Assembly: GCA_963770535.1 (NCBI GenBank)
Contig: CAVYPZ010000003.1
Coordinates: 3,162,001-3,226,000, forward strand
DNA from: RYN-230 sp963770535
GTDB lineage: Bacteria > Actinomycetota > Actinomycetes > Streptosporangiales > Streptosporangiaceae
Length of the DNA: 64,000 bases
Direction: 5' to 3'
Shown here in pieces: positions 8,834 to 17,145 of the stretch. Numbering within the stretch: the stretch's first letter is position 1; each line of letters opens with the position of its first letter. Under the pieces are notes generated by a model. That model had not been told where the DNA came from. It saw nothing but the letters and a program-made list of their open reading frames with translations, and did not search any database. The position numbers and the translations under genes were made by a program.

Positions 8834-9640
8834 ATGGCCGCCATGGCTGTACTGAGAGCTCTCGCCCGTCCCATGCTGGCCTCGATCTTCATCGTCCAGG
8901 GCTACGACACCCTGCGCCTGCCCGAGCGGGTCGCCCCGCACGCGGAGAAGGTCGTCGGCCCGCTCAAGGAGCGGGTGGACGCCCTGCCGGACGACACCGA
9001 GCAGCTGGTCCGCATCAACGGCGGCATCCAGCTGGTCGCCGGCTCGCTGCTGGCGATCGGCCGCTTCCCGCGGCTGTCCGCCCTGGCCCTGGCCGCGACC
9101 CTGGTTCCCACCACCCTGGCCGGGCACCCGTACTGGGAGGCCAAAGACGACCAGGAGCGGGCCCAGCAGCGCATTCACTTCCTCAAGAACCTCACCATGC
9201 TCGGCGGCCTGCTGATCGCCGCGGCCGACACCGAGGGGAACCCGTCGCTGGCGTGGCGGAGCCGCCACGCGGTCCAGACCGCGCGGCATGAGGTGTCGCT
9301 GGCCACCCGGACGGCCAAGGCGTCAGGCAAGGCGGGCGCCAGGGTCGGGGCGACGGTTGGCAAGGCGCAGAGCACGGCCGACCTGGCGCTGGCCAGGGCT
9401 GATCTCGCCCGGGCCAGGGCAGGCACCGCCCGGGCCAGGGCCGGCCGGGTACGCGCCGAGAAGGCAGCCGAGACCCGGGCGAAGGCGGGCAAGGCCGCCC
9501 ACAAGGCCAGCGTCAAGGCCGGGAAGGCAGCCGGCAAGGCGGCGGGCAAGGCCGGGGTGAAGGCCGGGAAGACCGCGACCCGCGCCGGCTACCAGGCGGG
9601 CCGGGTGAAGGCCAAGGCGGAGCAGCTCGCTTCCCGCTGA
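8834..9640 (+). CDS. DoxX-like membrane protein with histone-H1-like Lys/Ala tail
   Basis: The first ~150 residues match the DoxX family: LARPMLASIFIVQGYDTLR, an INGGIQLVAGSLLAIGRFPRLSALALAATLVPTTLAGHPYW helical pair, and FLKNLTMLGGLLIAAAD. About 115 residues follow that are almost only Ala, Lys, Gly and Arg (KAGKAAHKASVKAGKAAGKAAGKAG), like an H1-type nucleic-acid-binding tail. I start at the ATG at 8834 (MAAMAVLRALA); 8843 is an alternative. It is divergent from the ABC operon. A DoxX domain fused to such a tail could tether DNA or another polyanion to the membrane; that is inference. Confidence 0.8.
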   Translation: MAAMAVLRALARPMLASIFIVQGYDTLRLPERVAPHAEKVVGPLKERVDALPDDTEQLVRINGGIQLVAGSLLAIGRFPRLSALALAATLVPTTLAGHPYWEAKDDQERAQQRIHFLKNLTMLGGLLIAAADTEGNPSLAWRSRHAVQTARHEVSLATRTAKASGKAGARVGATVGKAQSTADLALARADLARARAGTARARAGRVRAEKAAETRAKAGKAAHKASVKAGKAAGKAAGKAGVKAGKTATRAGYQAGRVKAKAEQLASR

Positions 9641-9707
9641 TCTTCAGCCTGGCACCCCCGCTGTACGGGCCCTACCGCTCCCCGCCCCGCTGCGGGATGC
9701 TTGGCTC

Positions 9708-9959
9708 ATGTTCCTGAGCGACCCGCCAGCGCCCGATCTCGCCGGCGCGCTGTACCAGGAGGACCGCGTCAGCGACGGCTACGTCATGAACCTCACCCGG
9801 CTGCGGGCATGGCGGCACGGCGTGCTGAAGGCGTTCGCCGGCGTGCGCGGCCCGGCGCTCGGGGCGCAGCCCGATGCACAGGTGGCGGAGGCCGCATCCG
9901 CGGCCGTCCGCGCGGCGGTCAGCTACGGCCGGGCACCCGCGGCCGCCCTGCAGCCGTAG
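9708..9959 (+). CDS. Short AhpD/carboxymuconolactone-decarboxylase-like protein, probably a remnant
   Basis: The first ~47 residues (DLAGALYQEDRVSDGYVMNLTRLRAWRHGVLKAFAGVR) resemble the start of peroxidase-related AhpD-like proteins, which carry a GYVxNLTRLxAxRP motif. The remaining 36 residues are Ala-rich and lack the CxxC-type active site. At 83 residues it is less than half the family size, so it is probably truncated and inactive, or a frame was lost after about 9845. Confidence 0.5.
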   Translation: MFLSDPPAPDLAGALYQEDRVSDGYVMNLTRLRAWRHGVLKAFAGVRGPALGAQPDAQVAEAASAAVRAAVSYGRAPAAALQP

Positions 9960-9986
9960 CGGGCGGCGCACTGGTGGCAGGCCATC

Positions 9987-11099
9987 ATGACCTGGCCTGA
10001 TCCCGGGCCCCCGGGCCAGGCTGACGAGGTCGCCTTCGGCTCCCCGCAGCCGGGCCGCCGCCGGCCGGGCTGGCCGCGCTGGCCACTGGTCCTCGCCGGG
10101 GCCGCGGCGATCGGGGTCGCGGTGGTGCTCGCCGTGGGCCGGCACCCGGCGCAGCCGCAGGCGGCGGTGACGGTCTCCGAGGCCGGGCACCGCCTGCTCG
10201 GCGTGCGGGCGGGCTGGGAACTGGTCGGCTTCGGCCCGGGCCACGCGGTACGGGTCCAGCTCGCCCGGGGCCGCGTCACCCAGACCATCCTGCCGGCCCT
10301 GCAGAGCGGCGGGCCGGTCTCGTTCGTGGCGGGCCCGACCCAGATGATCATCCGCCCGTGGGACTTCGCCCCCGGTTACGTGGTCCCCGACGGCGCCCCT
10401 GCCCGGCAGCTGACCGGCGCGCTCGGCCATGGCGAGGCGGCGCTTCCCGGGCCGCGGCCGGACGAGGTGTGGGTGCAGAACAACTCCATGATCCTGGCGC
10501 TGGCCCGCCTGGACGGCCGCGCGATCGGCCGGTTCATCCGGCTGCCCGCCGGCGGCCGCTGGCTGGCGAGCGCGAACGGCCGGGGCGGCGTGCTGCTGTC
10601 TGGCGTGGGCGAGGTCTACGACGTCTGGCCGGGCGGCGCCCGGCACATCGGCGGGATGCTGGCCGCGGTCGGCCCGACCCGCTGGCTCACCGTGAACTGC
10701 TACCGCCCGCACCGCTGCACGGACGTGGTCACCGACCCGGCCCGGGGGACGCAGCGGCAGCTGGGCGGGCCGCCGGTCATGTCGGTCTCGGCCTCCTCCC
10801 CCGGCGCCGTCGCGCCGGACGGCGGGACCGCCGCGGTGTTCCGGGTCACGGCCGGCGGCCAGACCAGCCTGCACCTGCTCAACCTGGCCACCGGGTCGGA
10901 CCAGCAGGTCGCCGTCCCGCTCGCCCAGCCCGCCGCGGGGCCGGGCACCCTGGCGTGGTCACCCGACAGCCGCTGGCTGTTCGTGATCACCGCGCACGGC
11001 GGCCTGGCCGTGGTGAACAGCCGTACCCGGCAGGTCGAGGGCCTCGGCGTCCGCCTCCCGTGGCTCAGCCAGATCGCGATCAGGAACGCGCCGCGCTGA
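9987..11099 (+). CDS. Membrane-anchored beta-propeller-like protein of unknown function
   Basis: 370 residues. A short basic Pro/Gly-rich cytoplasmic tail is followed by one transmembrane helix (WPLVLAGAAAIGVAVVLAVG, about residues 32-51), then an extracellular domain with repeated beta-strand patterns typical of a TolB/WD-like propeller (LAWSPDSRWLFVITAHGGLAVVNSRTRQVEGL near the end; RGTQRQLGGPPVMSVSASSPGAVAPDG). Two Cys in NCYRPHRCTD could form a disulfide. No enzymatic motif is visible. It converges on the acyl-CoA synthetase with a gap of 43 bases. Confidence 0.65.
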   Translation: MTWPDPGPPGQADEVAFGSPQPGRRRPGWPRWPLVLAGAAAIGVAVVLAVGRHPAQPQAAVTVSEAGHRLLGVRAGWELVGFGPGHAVRVQLARGRVTQTILPALQSGGPVSFVAGPTQMIIRPWDFAPGYVVPDGAPARQLTGALGHGEAALPGPRPDEVWVQNNSMILALARLDGRAIGRFIRLPAGGRWLASANGRGGVLLSGVGEVYDVWPGGARHIGGMLAAVGPTRWLTVNCYRPHRCTDVVTDPARGTQRQLGGPPVMSVSASSPGAVAPDGGTAAVFRVTAGGQTSLHLLNLATGSDQQVAVPLAQPAAGPGTLAWSPDSRWLFVITAHGGLAVVNSRTRQVEGLGVRLPWLSQIAIRNAPR

Positions 11100-11142
11100 C
11101 CACCGTGCCCCGCCACCTGACTCCGGGCACGACTCCGCCGCA

Positions 11143-12675
11143 CTAGGCCGGCCCCGCCCGGCCGGTGAGCACCAGCGCGCCGTCCTCCCGGACGTAACCC
11201 AGGTCACCCGAACGCAGCCAACCGCCCGGCAGGGTCGCGGCGGCGGTCGCCCTGGCCTGCCGGAAATAGCCCCGGCAGACGATGGGGCCGCGGGCCACCA
11301 GCTCCCCGGCGGCGCCCCGGGGCAGGCCGGCCCGGGTGACCTGGTCCACCGCCTTGCACTCCGCCAGCGCGCCGCCGAGGTCCGGGTCACCGGCGGCACC
11401 GCCCGGCTTGGGCCAGCCGACGGTGTGCTCCAGATCCTCGAGCGGGCCGCCGACCGGGGTGAGCGTGATGGCGGCCGAGGTCTCGCTCATCCCGTAGGCC
11501 GTGACCAGCTGCTCGGCCCCGAGGACCTCCTGCATTTCTTTCCACAAACTGACCGGTGCCGATGACGCCGCAGACATGACTGAGTGGAGCGAGGACAGGT
11601 CATGGCGGGATTCCCGCGCGGCCTCCACGACGGCCAGGCTCATCGCCGGCACGAGCAGCGCCTCCCCGACCTGATGCCGCCCGATCGCGGCCAGGGAGGC
11701 CTGCGGATCGAATTCGGACTGGACCACGACGCTGCCGGCCACGAACATCGACGCCAGCAGTCCCTCGATGTAGGCGAACACGTGGTTCAGCGGCAGCGCG
11801 AACATGATGCGCCTGCCGTCCTCGAACGCCCGGGCATAGGCGGAGCCGTACGCGCTGCGCAGTTCCATCTCGTGGGTGGACAGCACCCCCTTGGGCGGCC
11901 CGGTGGTGCCGGGCGTGTAGAAGATCGTGGCCACGTCCTGGGGGCTGGTGGCGGCTGCGCGGACGGCCAGCCTCGCGTCCAGCCCGGGCTCGGGGCCGGT
12001 GGCGAGCCCGGCCAGGGTCAGCAGCCCGGGGCGGGCCGGGGCGGTATCCCGGGGGACGGTCACCACCAGCCGGAGCTCAGGCAGCGTGCCCGCGCTGGCC
12101 CCGCCCGGGCCATCTGCCACGCCGGCGCCTGGCCCGCCCGGGCCCGCCATTCCCGCGCTGGTCCCGCCCGGGCCCGGCTGTTCCCGGCCGAGCCGCTCCC
12201 ACCCGGGTGCGATGCGGTCCAGCGAGTCCAGGGCGTTGATCTCCCGGAACTCCTCCATCGTGATCAGCGCGCTGGGCCCGGCCTTCGACAGCACCTGGGC
12301 GAGTTCCGCCGCATGCAGCCGTGAGCTGACCGGCACCGCCACCGCGCCGGCCCGCGCCACCGCGAACCGCGCGGCGATCATGTCCGGCCCGTTGGGCATG
12401 ACCAGCGCGATCCGCTCCCCGATCTGCACCCCGCGGGCGACCAGGCCGCGGGCCAGCGCGGCGGAACGGGCCGCCAGGTCGCCGTAGCTGAGGGTCTCCT
12501 CCTGGCCGATGACGAACGGCCGGTCCGGGAACCGCCTGGCGACCGTATCGAGCAGCGCGGTCAGGGTCTGCGGCCGCCAGGGCCCGTGCCGCGCCTCCAG
12601 GTCGCCGCGCCGGCGGCTGGCCTGGCCGATGAAGGATTCCACGGGCACCCCCTGGGTCGCCTCAGCACGCGTCAT
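11143..12675 (-). CDS. Acyl-CoA synthetase / AMP-dependent ligase lacking the C-terminal domain
   Basis: 510 residues. The N-terminal AMP-binding domain has the P-loop-like motif ATIFYTPGTTGPPKGVLSTHE, the acyl-site segment ALPLNHVFAYIEG, and YGMSETSAAITLTP (A5). The protein stops shortly after the hinge region (GDLGYVREDGALVLTGRAGPA), so the ~100-residue C-terminal lid with the catalytic lysine is missing. Only 43 bases separate the stop from the convergent neighbour, so the lid is not encoded downstream in another frame. A Gly/Ala/Pro-rich insert lies around residues 170-200. Such an enzyme might retain partial adenylation or be a dying gene. Confidence 0.8.
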   Translation of the reverse strand: MTRAEATQGVPVESFIGQASRRRGDLEARHGPWRPQTLTALLDTVARRFPDRPFVIGQEETLSYGDLAARSAALARGLVARGVQIGERIALVMPNGPDMIAARFAVARAGAVAVPVSSRLHAAELAQVLSKAGPSALITMEEFREINALDSLDRIAPGWERLGREQPGPGGTSAGMAGPGGPGAGVADGPGGASAGTLPELRLVVTVPRDTAPARPGLLTLAGLATGPEPGLDARLAVRAAATSPQDVATIFYTPGTTGPPKGVLSTHEMELRSAYGSAYARAFEDGRRIMFALPLNHVFAYIEGLLASMFVAGSVVVQSEFDPQASLAAIGRHQVGEALLVPAMSLAVVEAARESRHDLSSLHSVMSAASSAPVSLWKEMQEVLGAEQLVTAYGMSETSAAITLTPVGGPLEDLEHTVGWPKPGGAAGDPDLGGALAECKAVDQVTRAGLPRGAAGELVARGPIVCRGYFRQARATAAATLPGGWLRSGDLGYVREDGALVLTGRAGPA

Positions 12676-12738
12676 GTCCGGAATATCAGCAAACGCTGGA
12701 CGCTGACCAGCAGGGACGGCCGGGTGTGCCCTCTGTGG

Positions 12739-13566
12739 CTAGCCTCCGGCCCCGGTCCGGGCCGCGGCGACCGCCACGGTGATGTACTCCATCGTGAAGC
12801 TGCCCCCGGCCGCATCGATGGCGGCGCCGAGGCCGGCCAGCAGGTCTTCCTGGGTGCCCGGCGGAAGGCGGCTGAAGCCGCCGGCGGTCGGCACCCCGTC
12901 CAGCCACTCGTCCCGGGTGTAGGACCGCTTCCAGCCGAACTCCCACCGCTCCGGCGCACCGAAGCCGCCCGCGCCGGCCATCCCCCCGGCCGCCTTGGCG
13001 AGCTGTCCCGAGTACGCCTCCACGCCCCAGGCCACCCCCCGGCGGAACGGCAGCTCAGGCAGGGCGCGCCGGTAGACGCCGGCGAAGGCCTCCCACAGGC
13101 GGGCCGGGGGCTCGAACGTGTTCCAGAACGGGACCAGCAACCCGCCGGGCCGCAGCACCCCGGCGGCCTTGGCCGCGCCGGCGACGGGGTCGACCCAGTG
13201 CCAGGCCTGGCCGGCGATGACCGCGTCGAAGGTCCGCCCGGCCGGATCCCAGTCCTCGAACCTGGCGATCTCCACGCCGAGCCCCTGCTGCCGCGCGAAG
13301 GCGGCCATTCTCGGGTCAACCTCGACGCCGAGCACCCGGCACCCGGCCGCCTCGAACGCCCGCGCGGAAATGCCGGTGCCGGCGCCGACATCGAGCACGT
13401 CGCGCCCGGGACTGGCGGTCATGATCCGCTCTATCAGGGCCCGGGGATACCCCGGCCGGGCCCGGTCGTAGCGGCCGGGATCCGACCCGAACGACTCAGC
13501 GATCTGCCGGGCCTGATGTGACTCGCGTTCCGGGAACGGCGACGGCTCTGACGGTAGAATGACCAT
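12739..13566 (-). CDS. SAM-dependent methyltransferase (class I, Methyltransf_11-like)
   Basis: 275 residues starting at the ATG at 13566. The Rossmann motif I VLDVGAGTGISARAFEAAGCRVLGVEVD, motif II region FEDWDPAGRTFDAVIAGQAWHWVDP and post-motif LRPGGLLVPFWNTFEPP are those of small-molecule methyltransferases of the trans-aconitate/UbiE-like type. Its start abuts a palindromic operator shared with the divergent TetR gene, so expression is probably repressed until an inducer arrives. Substrate unknown. Confidence 0.85.
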   Translation of the reverse strand: MVILPSEPSPFPERESHQARQIAESFGSDPGRYDRARPGYPRALIERIMTASPGRDVLDVGAGTGISARAFEAAGCRVLGVEVDPRMAAFARQQGLGVEIARFEDWDPAGRTFDAVIAGQAWHWVDPVAGAAKAAGVLRPGGLLVPFWNTFEPPARLWEAFAGVYRRALPELPFRRGVAWGVEAYSGQLAKAAGGMAGAGGFGAPERWEFGWKRSYTRDEWLDGVPTAGGFSRLPPGTQEDLLAGLGAAIDAAGGSFTMEYITVAVAAARTGAGG

Positions 13567-13594
13567 GCGCCCACTGTAAATGGGCGCGCGCCCA
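13567..13594. promoter_or_regulatory. TetR-type operator between methyltransferase and regulator genes
   Basis: GCGCCCA-CTGTAAA-TGGGCGC (13567-13587) is a perfect inverted repeat, and TGGGCGCGCGCCCA (13581-13594) is a perfect 14-bp palindrome sharing one arm. The array therefore has three half-sites, directly next to the methyltransferase start and about 50 bases before the TetR gene. This is a typical position for autoregulation and repression of a divergent gene. Confidence 0.7.
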
Positions 13595-13642
13595 CTTAAC
13601 AGCGGGACGGCGGGAACGAGACCCTGAGGAGGCCGGTCAGCG

Positions 13643-14242
13643 GTGCCGACCGGAGTGGCCCTGCGCGACGCACGCGAGCAGCTGTTCGAGGCCGCCGAGC
13701 GCATCCTGCTCCGCGACGGCCCGAACGCGCTGACCAGCAGGGCGGTGACCGCCGAGGCCGGGGTGGCCAAGGGCGTGCTGCACCGGCACTTCGCCGACTT
13801 CGACGGGTTCCTGGCCGATCTGGTGCTGGATCGCATCGCCCGGCTGGACGTCGCGGCCGCCGCCTTGCGCGAGTCCGCGGGAACCGGGACCGTCGCGGGG
13901 CATCTCACCAGCGCCCTGATGGACCTGTTCGGGCCGGTCGCCGTGGCCGCCGTCAGCCTGGTCATCTCGCGGGACGGGCTGCGCGCCCGGCTGCGCCAGG
14001 CCGGGACGGCCCGCATCCCGCTCATAGGCGAGGGGACGGCCATGATCGCCGCTTATCTCTCCGCCGAGCGCGGCCTGGGCCGGATCGCGGCGGGCGCCGA
14101 GGTCGGGGTCCTGGCGCCCACCCTGGTCGGGGCCGTGCACCTGCTGTTCACCGACCAGGAAGGCGGCCGTCCCGGGGCCGGGGCCGTCCGCAAGGTGGTG
14201 ATGACGGTCATCGCCAGCGTCACGGCGGAACCGCCGCCGTAA
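13643..14242 (+). CDS. TetR/AcrR-family transcriptional regulator
   Basis: 199 residues beginning at a GTG. The N-terminal helix-turn-helix REQLFEAAERILLRDGPNALTSRAVTAEAGVAKGVLHRHFADFDGFLADLVLDRI is canonical TetR_N. The rest is an all-helical ligand-binding domain of the type that lacks conserved motifs. It faces the methyltransferase across a palindromic operator and most likely represses both genes. Ligand unknown. Confidence 0.9.
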   Translation: MPTGVALRDAREQLFEAAERILLRDGPNALTSRAVTAEAGVAKGVLHRHFADFDGFLADLVLDRIARLDVAAAALRESAGTGTVAGHLTSALMDLFGPVAVAAVSLVISRDGLRARLRQAGTARIPLIGEGTAMIAAYLSAERGLGRIAAGAEVGVLAPTLVGAVHLLFTDQEGGRPGAGAVRKVVMTVIASVTAEPPP

Positions 14243-14265
14243 GCCGGGCCCGGTGTGCCCGGGGT

Positions 14266-14607
14266 TCACCGGCCCCCGGCTCGCGTGCCGTATGCGGGAC
14301 CGAACACGACCAGCAGCGCGAGGTCCTCGGTCACGTCGGCGAAGCGGTGCTCCTCGCCGGCCGGAACGAAGATCACCGAACCGGGGCCCACCTCAGCCGA
14401 TCGCCCCGGGGTGGTGATCCGGGCCCTCCCGGCCGTGACCACGTAGACCTCGTCCTCCGTGTGCGGAGTCTGCGTGTCCTGACCGCCCGCCGGGATGCAG
14501 TAGGTGCCGACGGAGAGGGCGGGCACCTCGAAGTGCTCCGCCCAGTCGCTGTCCTCGCCGCCGGCCGGTGGTGTCCACTGCCCCGCACCCTCGATGATCT
14601 CCATCAT
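14266..14607 (-). CDS. Cupin-domain protein
   Basis: 113 residues forming a single cupin barrel. Motif 1 is PHTEDEVYVVTAGRARITTPG and motif 2 is VGPGSVIFVPAGEEHRFADVTEDLALLVVFGP, with the His/Glu/His metal-ligand pattern conserved. Single-domain cupins of this kind act as dioxygenases, isomerases or small-ligand binders; context does not decide. It converges on the TetR gene. Confidence 0.85.
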   Translation of the reverse strand: MMEIIEGAGQWTPPAGGEDSDWAEHFEVPALSVGTYCIPAGGQDTQTPHTEDEVYVVTAGRARITTPGRSAEVGPGSVIFVPAGEEHRFADVTEDLALLVVFGPAYGTRAGGR

Positions 14608-14640
14608 CTGATCCTAGGCGCGACGACATTCAGGCATGAT

Positions 14641-15057
14641 CTACATGCCTGTGGCGTAGGCCGCTACCTGACGTACAAACTCGTCAAGATCGCTCAGGCC
14701 CTTCAGCCTGCCGACAACAATGTGGTCATCAACCTCGATGTAGTCGTGCACCAGCACGTTACGGAAACCGACTGCCTTGCGCATCGACATAGCCAGCTCG
14801 GGCGTGAGGACACCGTGCTCACCAAGCAACCGGACGGCATCGCCGTTATCGGCTGGCGGCCCCCAGCCTTCAGCCGCACAGATGTGCTGAGCGACATCGA
14901 CGCACGCCTCGATGGCCGTAACGAAGGTGTACTTGATGCCGCGCAGCCATATGGGATCCCTGCGACGCTCCTCGCTGGCCTCCGCCTCTCGGCGCAGAAC
15001 GGCGGTGTCGTCGGCAATGCTCCGCAGCAGCCGCAGGACACGATCCTCATCTATCAC
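14641..15057 (-). CDS. hepT: HepT-like ribonuclease toxin (DUF86, HEPN)
   Basis: 138 residues. The HEPN catalytic motif R-x4-H-x-Y is present as RNVLVHDY near residue 105, within an all-helical protein (VLRLLRSIADDTAVLRREAEASEERR...). It follows the nucleotidyltransferase gene with a gap of 3 bases. In the MntA/HepT system the nucleotidyltransferase adds AMP to the Tyr of this motif and silences the RNase. All expected residues are here, so the pair looks functional. These modules act in phage defence or growth control. Confidence 0.88.
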   Translation of the reverse strand: MIDEDRVLRLLRSIADDTAVLRREAEASEERRRDPIWLRGIKYTFVTAIEACVDVAQHICAAEGWGPPADNGDAVRLLGEHGVLTPELAMSMRKAVGFRNVLVHDYIEVDDHIVVGRLKGLSDLDEFVRQVAAYATGM

Positions 15058-15060
15058 GGG

Positions 15061-15450
15061 CTAGCGGTGCCTGCCGGTCACACTGGCCGCGAACTCCCGG
15101 TGCGACCGGGTGATCCGCGGGAGCTCGTCGAGATAGATCTTCCTTGTGGTCGCCTCCCAGCGGACCCTGCTGACGGGATCATCTTCGAAGAGCAGTTTGC
15201 CGCCCAGCGCCACCCGCCCAGCCAGCTCCAGCGGGGCATGGTCGAGTACCAGAAGATCCACCCCGGGTGGCATCAAGACATCGAACGCGTTCGGCGGCTG
15301 ATCGCCGAAGTACGCCGCGATGTCAACGTCGGAGTCCGGACGGTGCTGCCCCCGAGCGCGACTGCCATGCAGATAAGCAAACCGCGCTCCCGCCCGGCGG
15401 AGCACGGCAACGGACTCCGCGATCACCGCCGCTACCCGGGCCTCGTCCAT
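15061..15450 (-). CDS. mntA: MntA-like nucleotidyltransferase antitoxin
   Basis: About 129 residues from the ATG at 15450, preceded by GGGGG. The minimal nucleotidyltransferase motif G-S-x(9-10)-D-x-D is clear: HGSRARGQHRPDSDVDIAAYFGD, with a further acidic residue in VDLLVLDHAP. It would AMPylate the HepT toxin encoded directly downstream. A longer reading frame extends to 15540, but its start has no ribosome-binding site. Confidence 0.88.
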   Translation of the reverse strand: MDEARVAAVIAESVAVLRRAGARFAYLHGSRARGQHRPDSDVDIAAYFGDQPPNAFDVLMPPGVDLLVLDHAPLELAGRVALGGKLLFEDDPVSRVRWEATTRKIYLDELPRITRSHREFAASVTGRHR

Positions 15451-15764
15451 GCCCCCAGTCTGGCAGATCATCTGGACGTCGGTTAGCTGGCCACGGCCGC
15501 CCTCGATTTCGGGACGTCGAACATGGCCGGATCTTCGCAAGTGGGCGGGATCTGGCGAACGAGAGGATGCCCGGCCTGCTGTTCTCAGGCCAGGTCATCC
15601 CGGACCTGGACCGAGCCCGTATGCGTGTCAACGCCGAGCTGTTCGAGGTCATGGGCACGATGCGGGCTGTCAAGATGCGGGCCGAGGCCGATCGATACCG
15701 GCAACGTGGACTGCGAGGCCTGTCTCATCAAGATGCCGACCTGGCCTAAGACCAGGCTCCAGGC

Positions 15765-15840
15765 TGGTGGGCGATACTGGGATCGAACCAGTGACCTCTC
15801 CGGTGTGAACGGAGCGCTCATACCGCTGAGCTAATCGCCC
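15765..15840 (-). tRNA. tRNA-Val (anticodon CAC), CCA encoded
   Basis: The minus strand reads a full cloverleaf: acceptor GGGCGAT/ATCGCCC, D-arm AGCTCAGCGGT, anticodon stem CTCCG/CGGAG with loop TTCACAC (anticodon CAC), and T-arm with GGTTCGATCC. A discriminator A is followed by CCA (15765-15767). Its 3' half is very similar to the tRNA pieces in the att repeats at 21404 and 48140, but it lies in the opposite orientation. Confidence 0.95.
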
Positions 15841-16624
15841 TGGTGCCCCCAAACGGCCCGGCTCCTGACGGCCGGATCGCTCGCGGGCGAACACAGACTA
15901 GCGCATCCGCGTCGCGGCAGCGCCCCGGGCAGGCGTCCGATTTCCCGGCCGGGCGCCAGTCCTCAGGTCACCCGGCTGGCATCCCGCCAGCTGGCCCGGC
16001 GGTGCGCGGATGACCCTGAGAGGCCAGGACAGGAGCCGGGAAGCCGCAGCCTCCCCGGGGCACGGGGAAGATCACCGGAGTCCCGCATAACGGCGCTGGA
16101 GCCCTTGCCCGGCCGGTGTCCGTAAACCCCCCGCGGGGCACTGCCCGGCCCTTGTCCCGTTGAATACGAATAATCGTCGCGCGGGAATTAAGTCGCGGAA
16201 TGTCGTGATTCCGGACAACCACGAGCGAAAGTCGTCGGCATCGGGTAGTGCGCCCTACCCGGATGGCTGTATGCTGCCGCATCGGACAAAGCACGACTGT
16301 TCGCTATCTGAACGCAAACCCGGAGGTGCGCACGGGATGCGAAGCGGAAATTCGGCCCGACGGCTACTGAGAGCGAGATCACAGCGTGTTGTTCCTGGTC
16401 ACAGGGACACGGCTAGGTCATGATTACGTTGAGACGCGAGAAGCGTTTGCCCAGGTCACGACGGATATGGTCTGTGGTGACCGAGGTTAGTAGTGGCAGC
16501 GTTCGCGGAATCCTCCTACTGAAGACTTTGGTGCCTGCGTGCCTCGTCACCCCGTGGGACGGCATCGCTGGAAGGATGAAGCCCGGCGTTCCGGGATGAG
16601 ACAAGGCAAAGGTTTGGCGAGGCA
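15841..16624. other. Non-coding stretch between tRNA-Val and the SsgB-like gene
   Basis: About 780 bases in which I see no reading frame with actinomycete codon bias. The section 16150-16300 is distinctly less GC-rich than the surroundings (TTGAATACGAATAATCG and similar), as expected of a promoter-bearing upstream region. A small hairpin GGTAGTGCGCCCTACC is near 16243-16259. I could not match a known riboswitch. Confidence 0.5.
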
Positions 16625-17047
16625 ATGAACAGCAGCAACACCGTCGCAGCCGAGCTCGGCCTCAGACTCGTGGTTCCAGAGCACGATGGCGTTCCCCTCA
16701 CGGCGAGTCTTCACTACCGGGCCGAGGATCCGTACGCGATCCGCATGGCGTTTCATGTCGGGATGGACGAGCCGGTTGAGTGGATCTTCGCCCGCGACTT
16801 GCTGGCAGGCGGGATGACCGAGCCTGCGGGTGACGGCGACGTCCGGGTGTGGCCAGCGGACACCGCGAACGGCCAGCGGGTCCTGAACATCTCGTTGTCG
16901 TCGCCGTTCGGCCAGGCCCACTTCGAGGCCCCGCTGACGGCGCTGGCTGGTTTCCTGCTGCGGACGTTCCAGGTGATCCCGGCCGGGCGGGAAGGCGAGT
17001 TCATCAACCTTGACGGCGAGCTGAGCCAGCTGCTGCGCCGCAGCTGA
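16625..17047 (+). CDS. ssgB: SsgA/SsgB-like sporulation and cell-division protein (SALP)
   Basis: 140 residues, the standard length of the family. The motif series LRLVVPEHDGVPLTASLHYRAEDPYAIRMAFH, VEWIFARDLLAGGMTEPAGDGDVRVWP and LSSPFGQAHFEAPLTALAGFLLRT is diagnostic. SsgB localises FtsZ to septum sites during sporulation-specific division in filamentous actinomycetes. It stands alone with a long upstream region. Assignment to SsgB rather than another SALP is by general likeness. Confidence 0.88.
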   Translation: MNSSNTVAAELGLRLVVPEHDGVPLTASLHYRAEDPYAIRMAFHVGMDEPVEWIFARDLLAGGMTEPAGDGDVRVWPADTANGQRVLNISLSSPFGQAHFEAPLTALAGFLLRTFQVIPAGREGEFINLDGELSQLLRRS

Positions 17048-17145
17048 GGCCGCGGGCTTCCCCGGAGCCCGCGCCGATCACTTGACTGGCACGCTAACGG
17101 ACGTATCGGCGGACTGGGACACCTGAGGACCCGGCCGCGCGGGGG

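Noticed and set aside
12739..14043. Extended methyltransferase start reaching 14043
   Set aside because: The added N-terminus is antisense to the TetR gene; the ATG at 13566 fits the family start.
16160..16423. 87-codon frame upstream of the SsgB-like gene
   Set aside because: No ribosome-binding site, no domain, and codon use unlike neighbouring genes.
15841..16624. Cyclic-di-AMP (ydaO-type) riboswitch upstream of the SsgB-like gene
   Set aside because: The conserved core could not be matched by eye.
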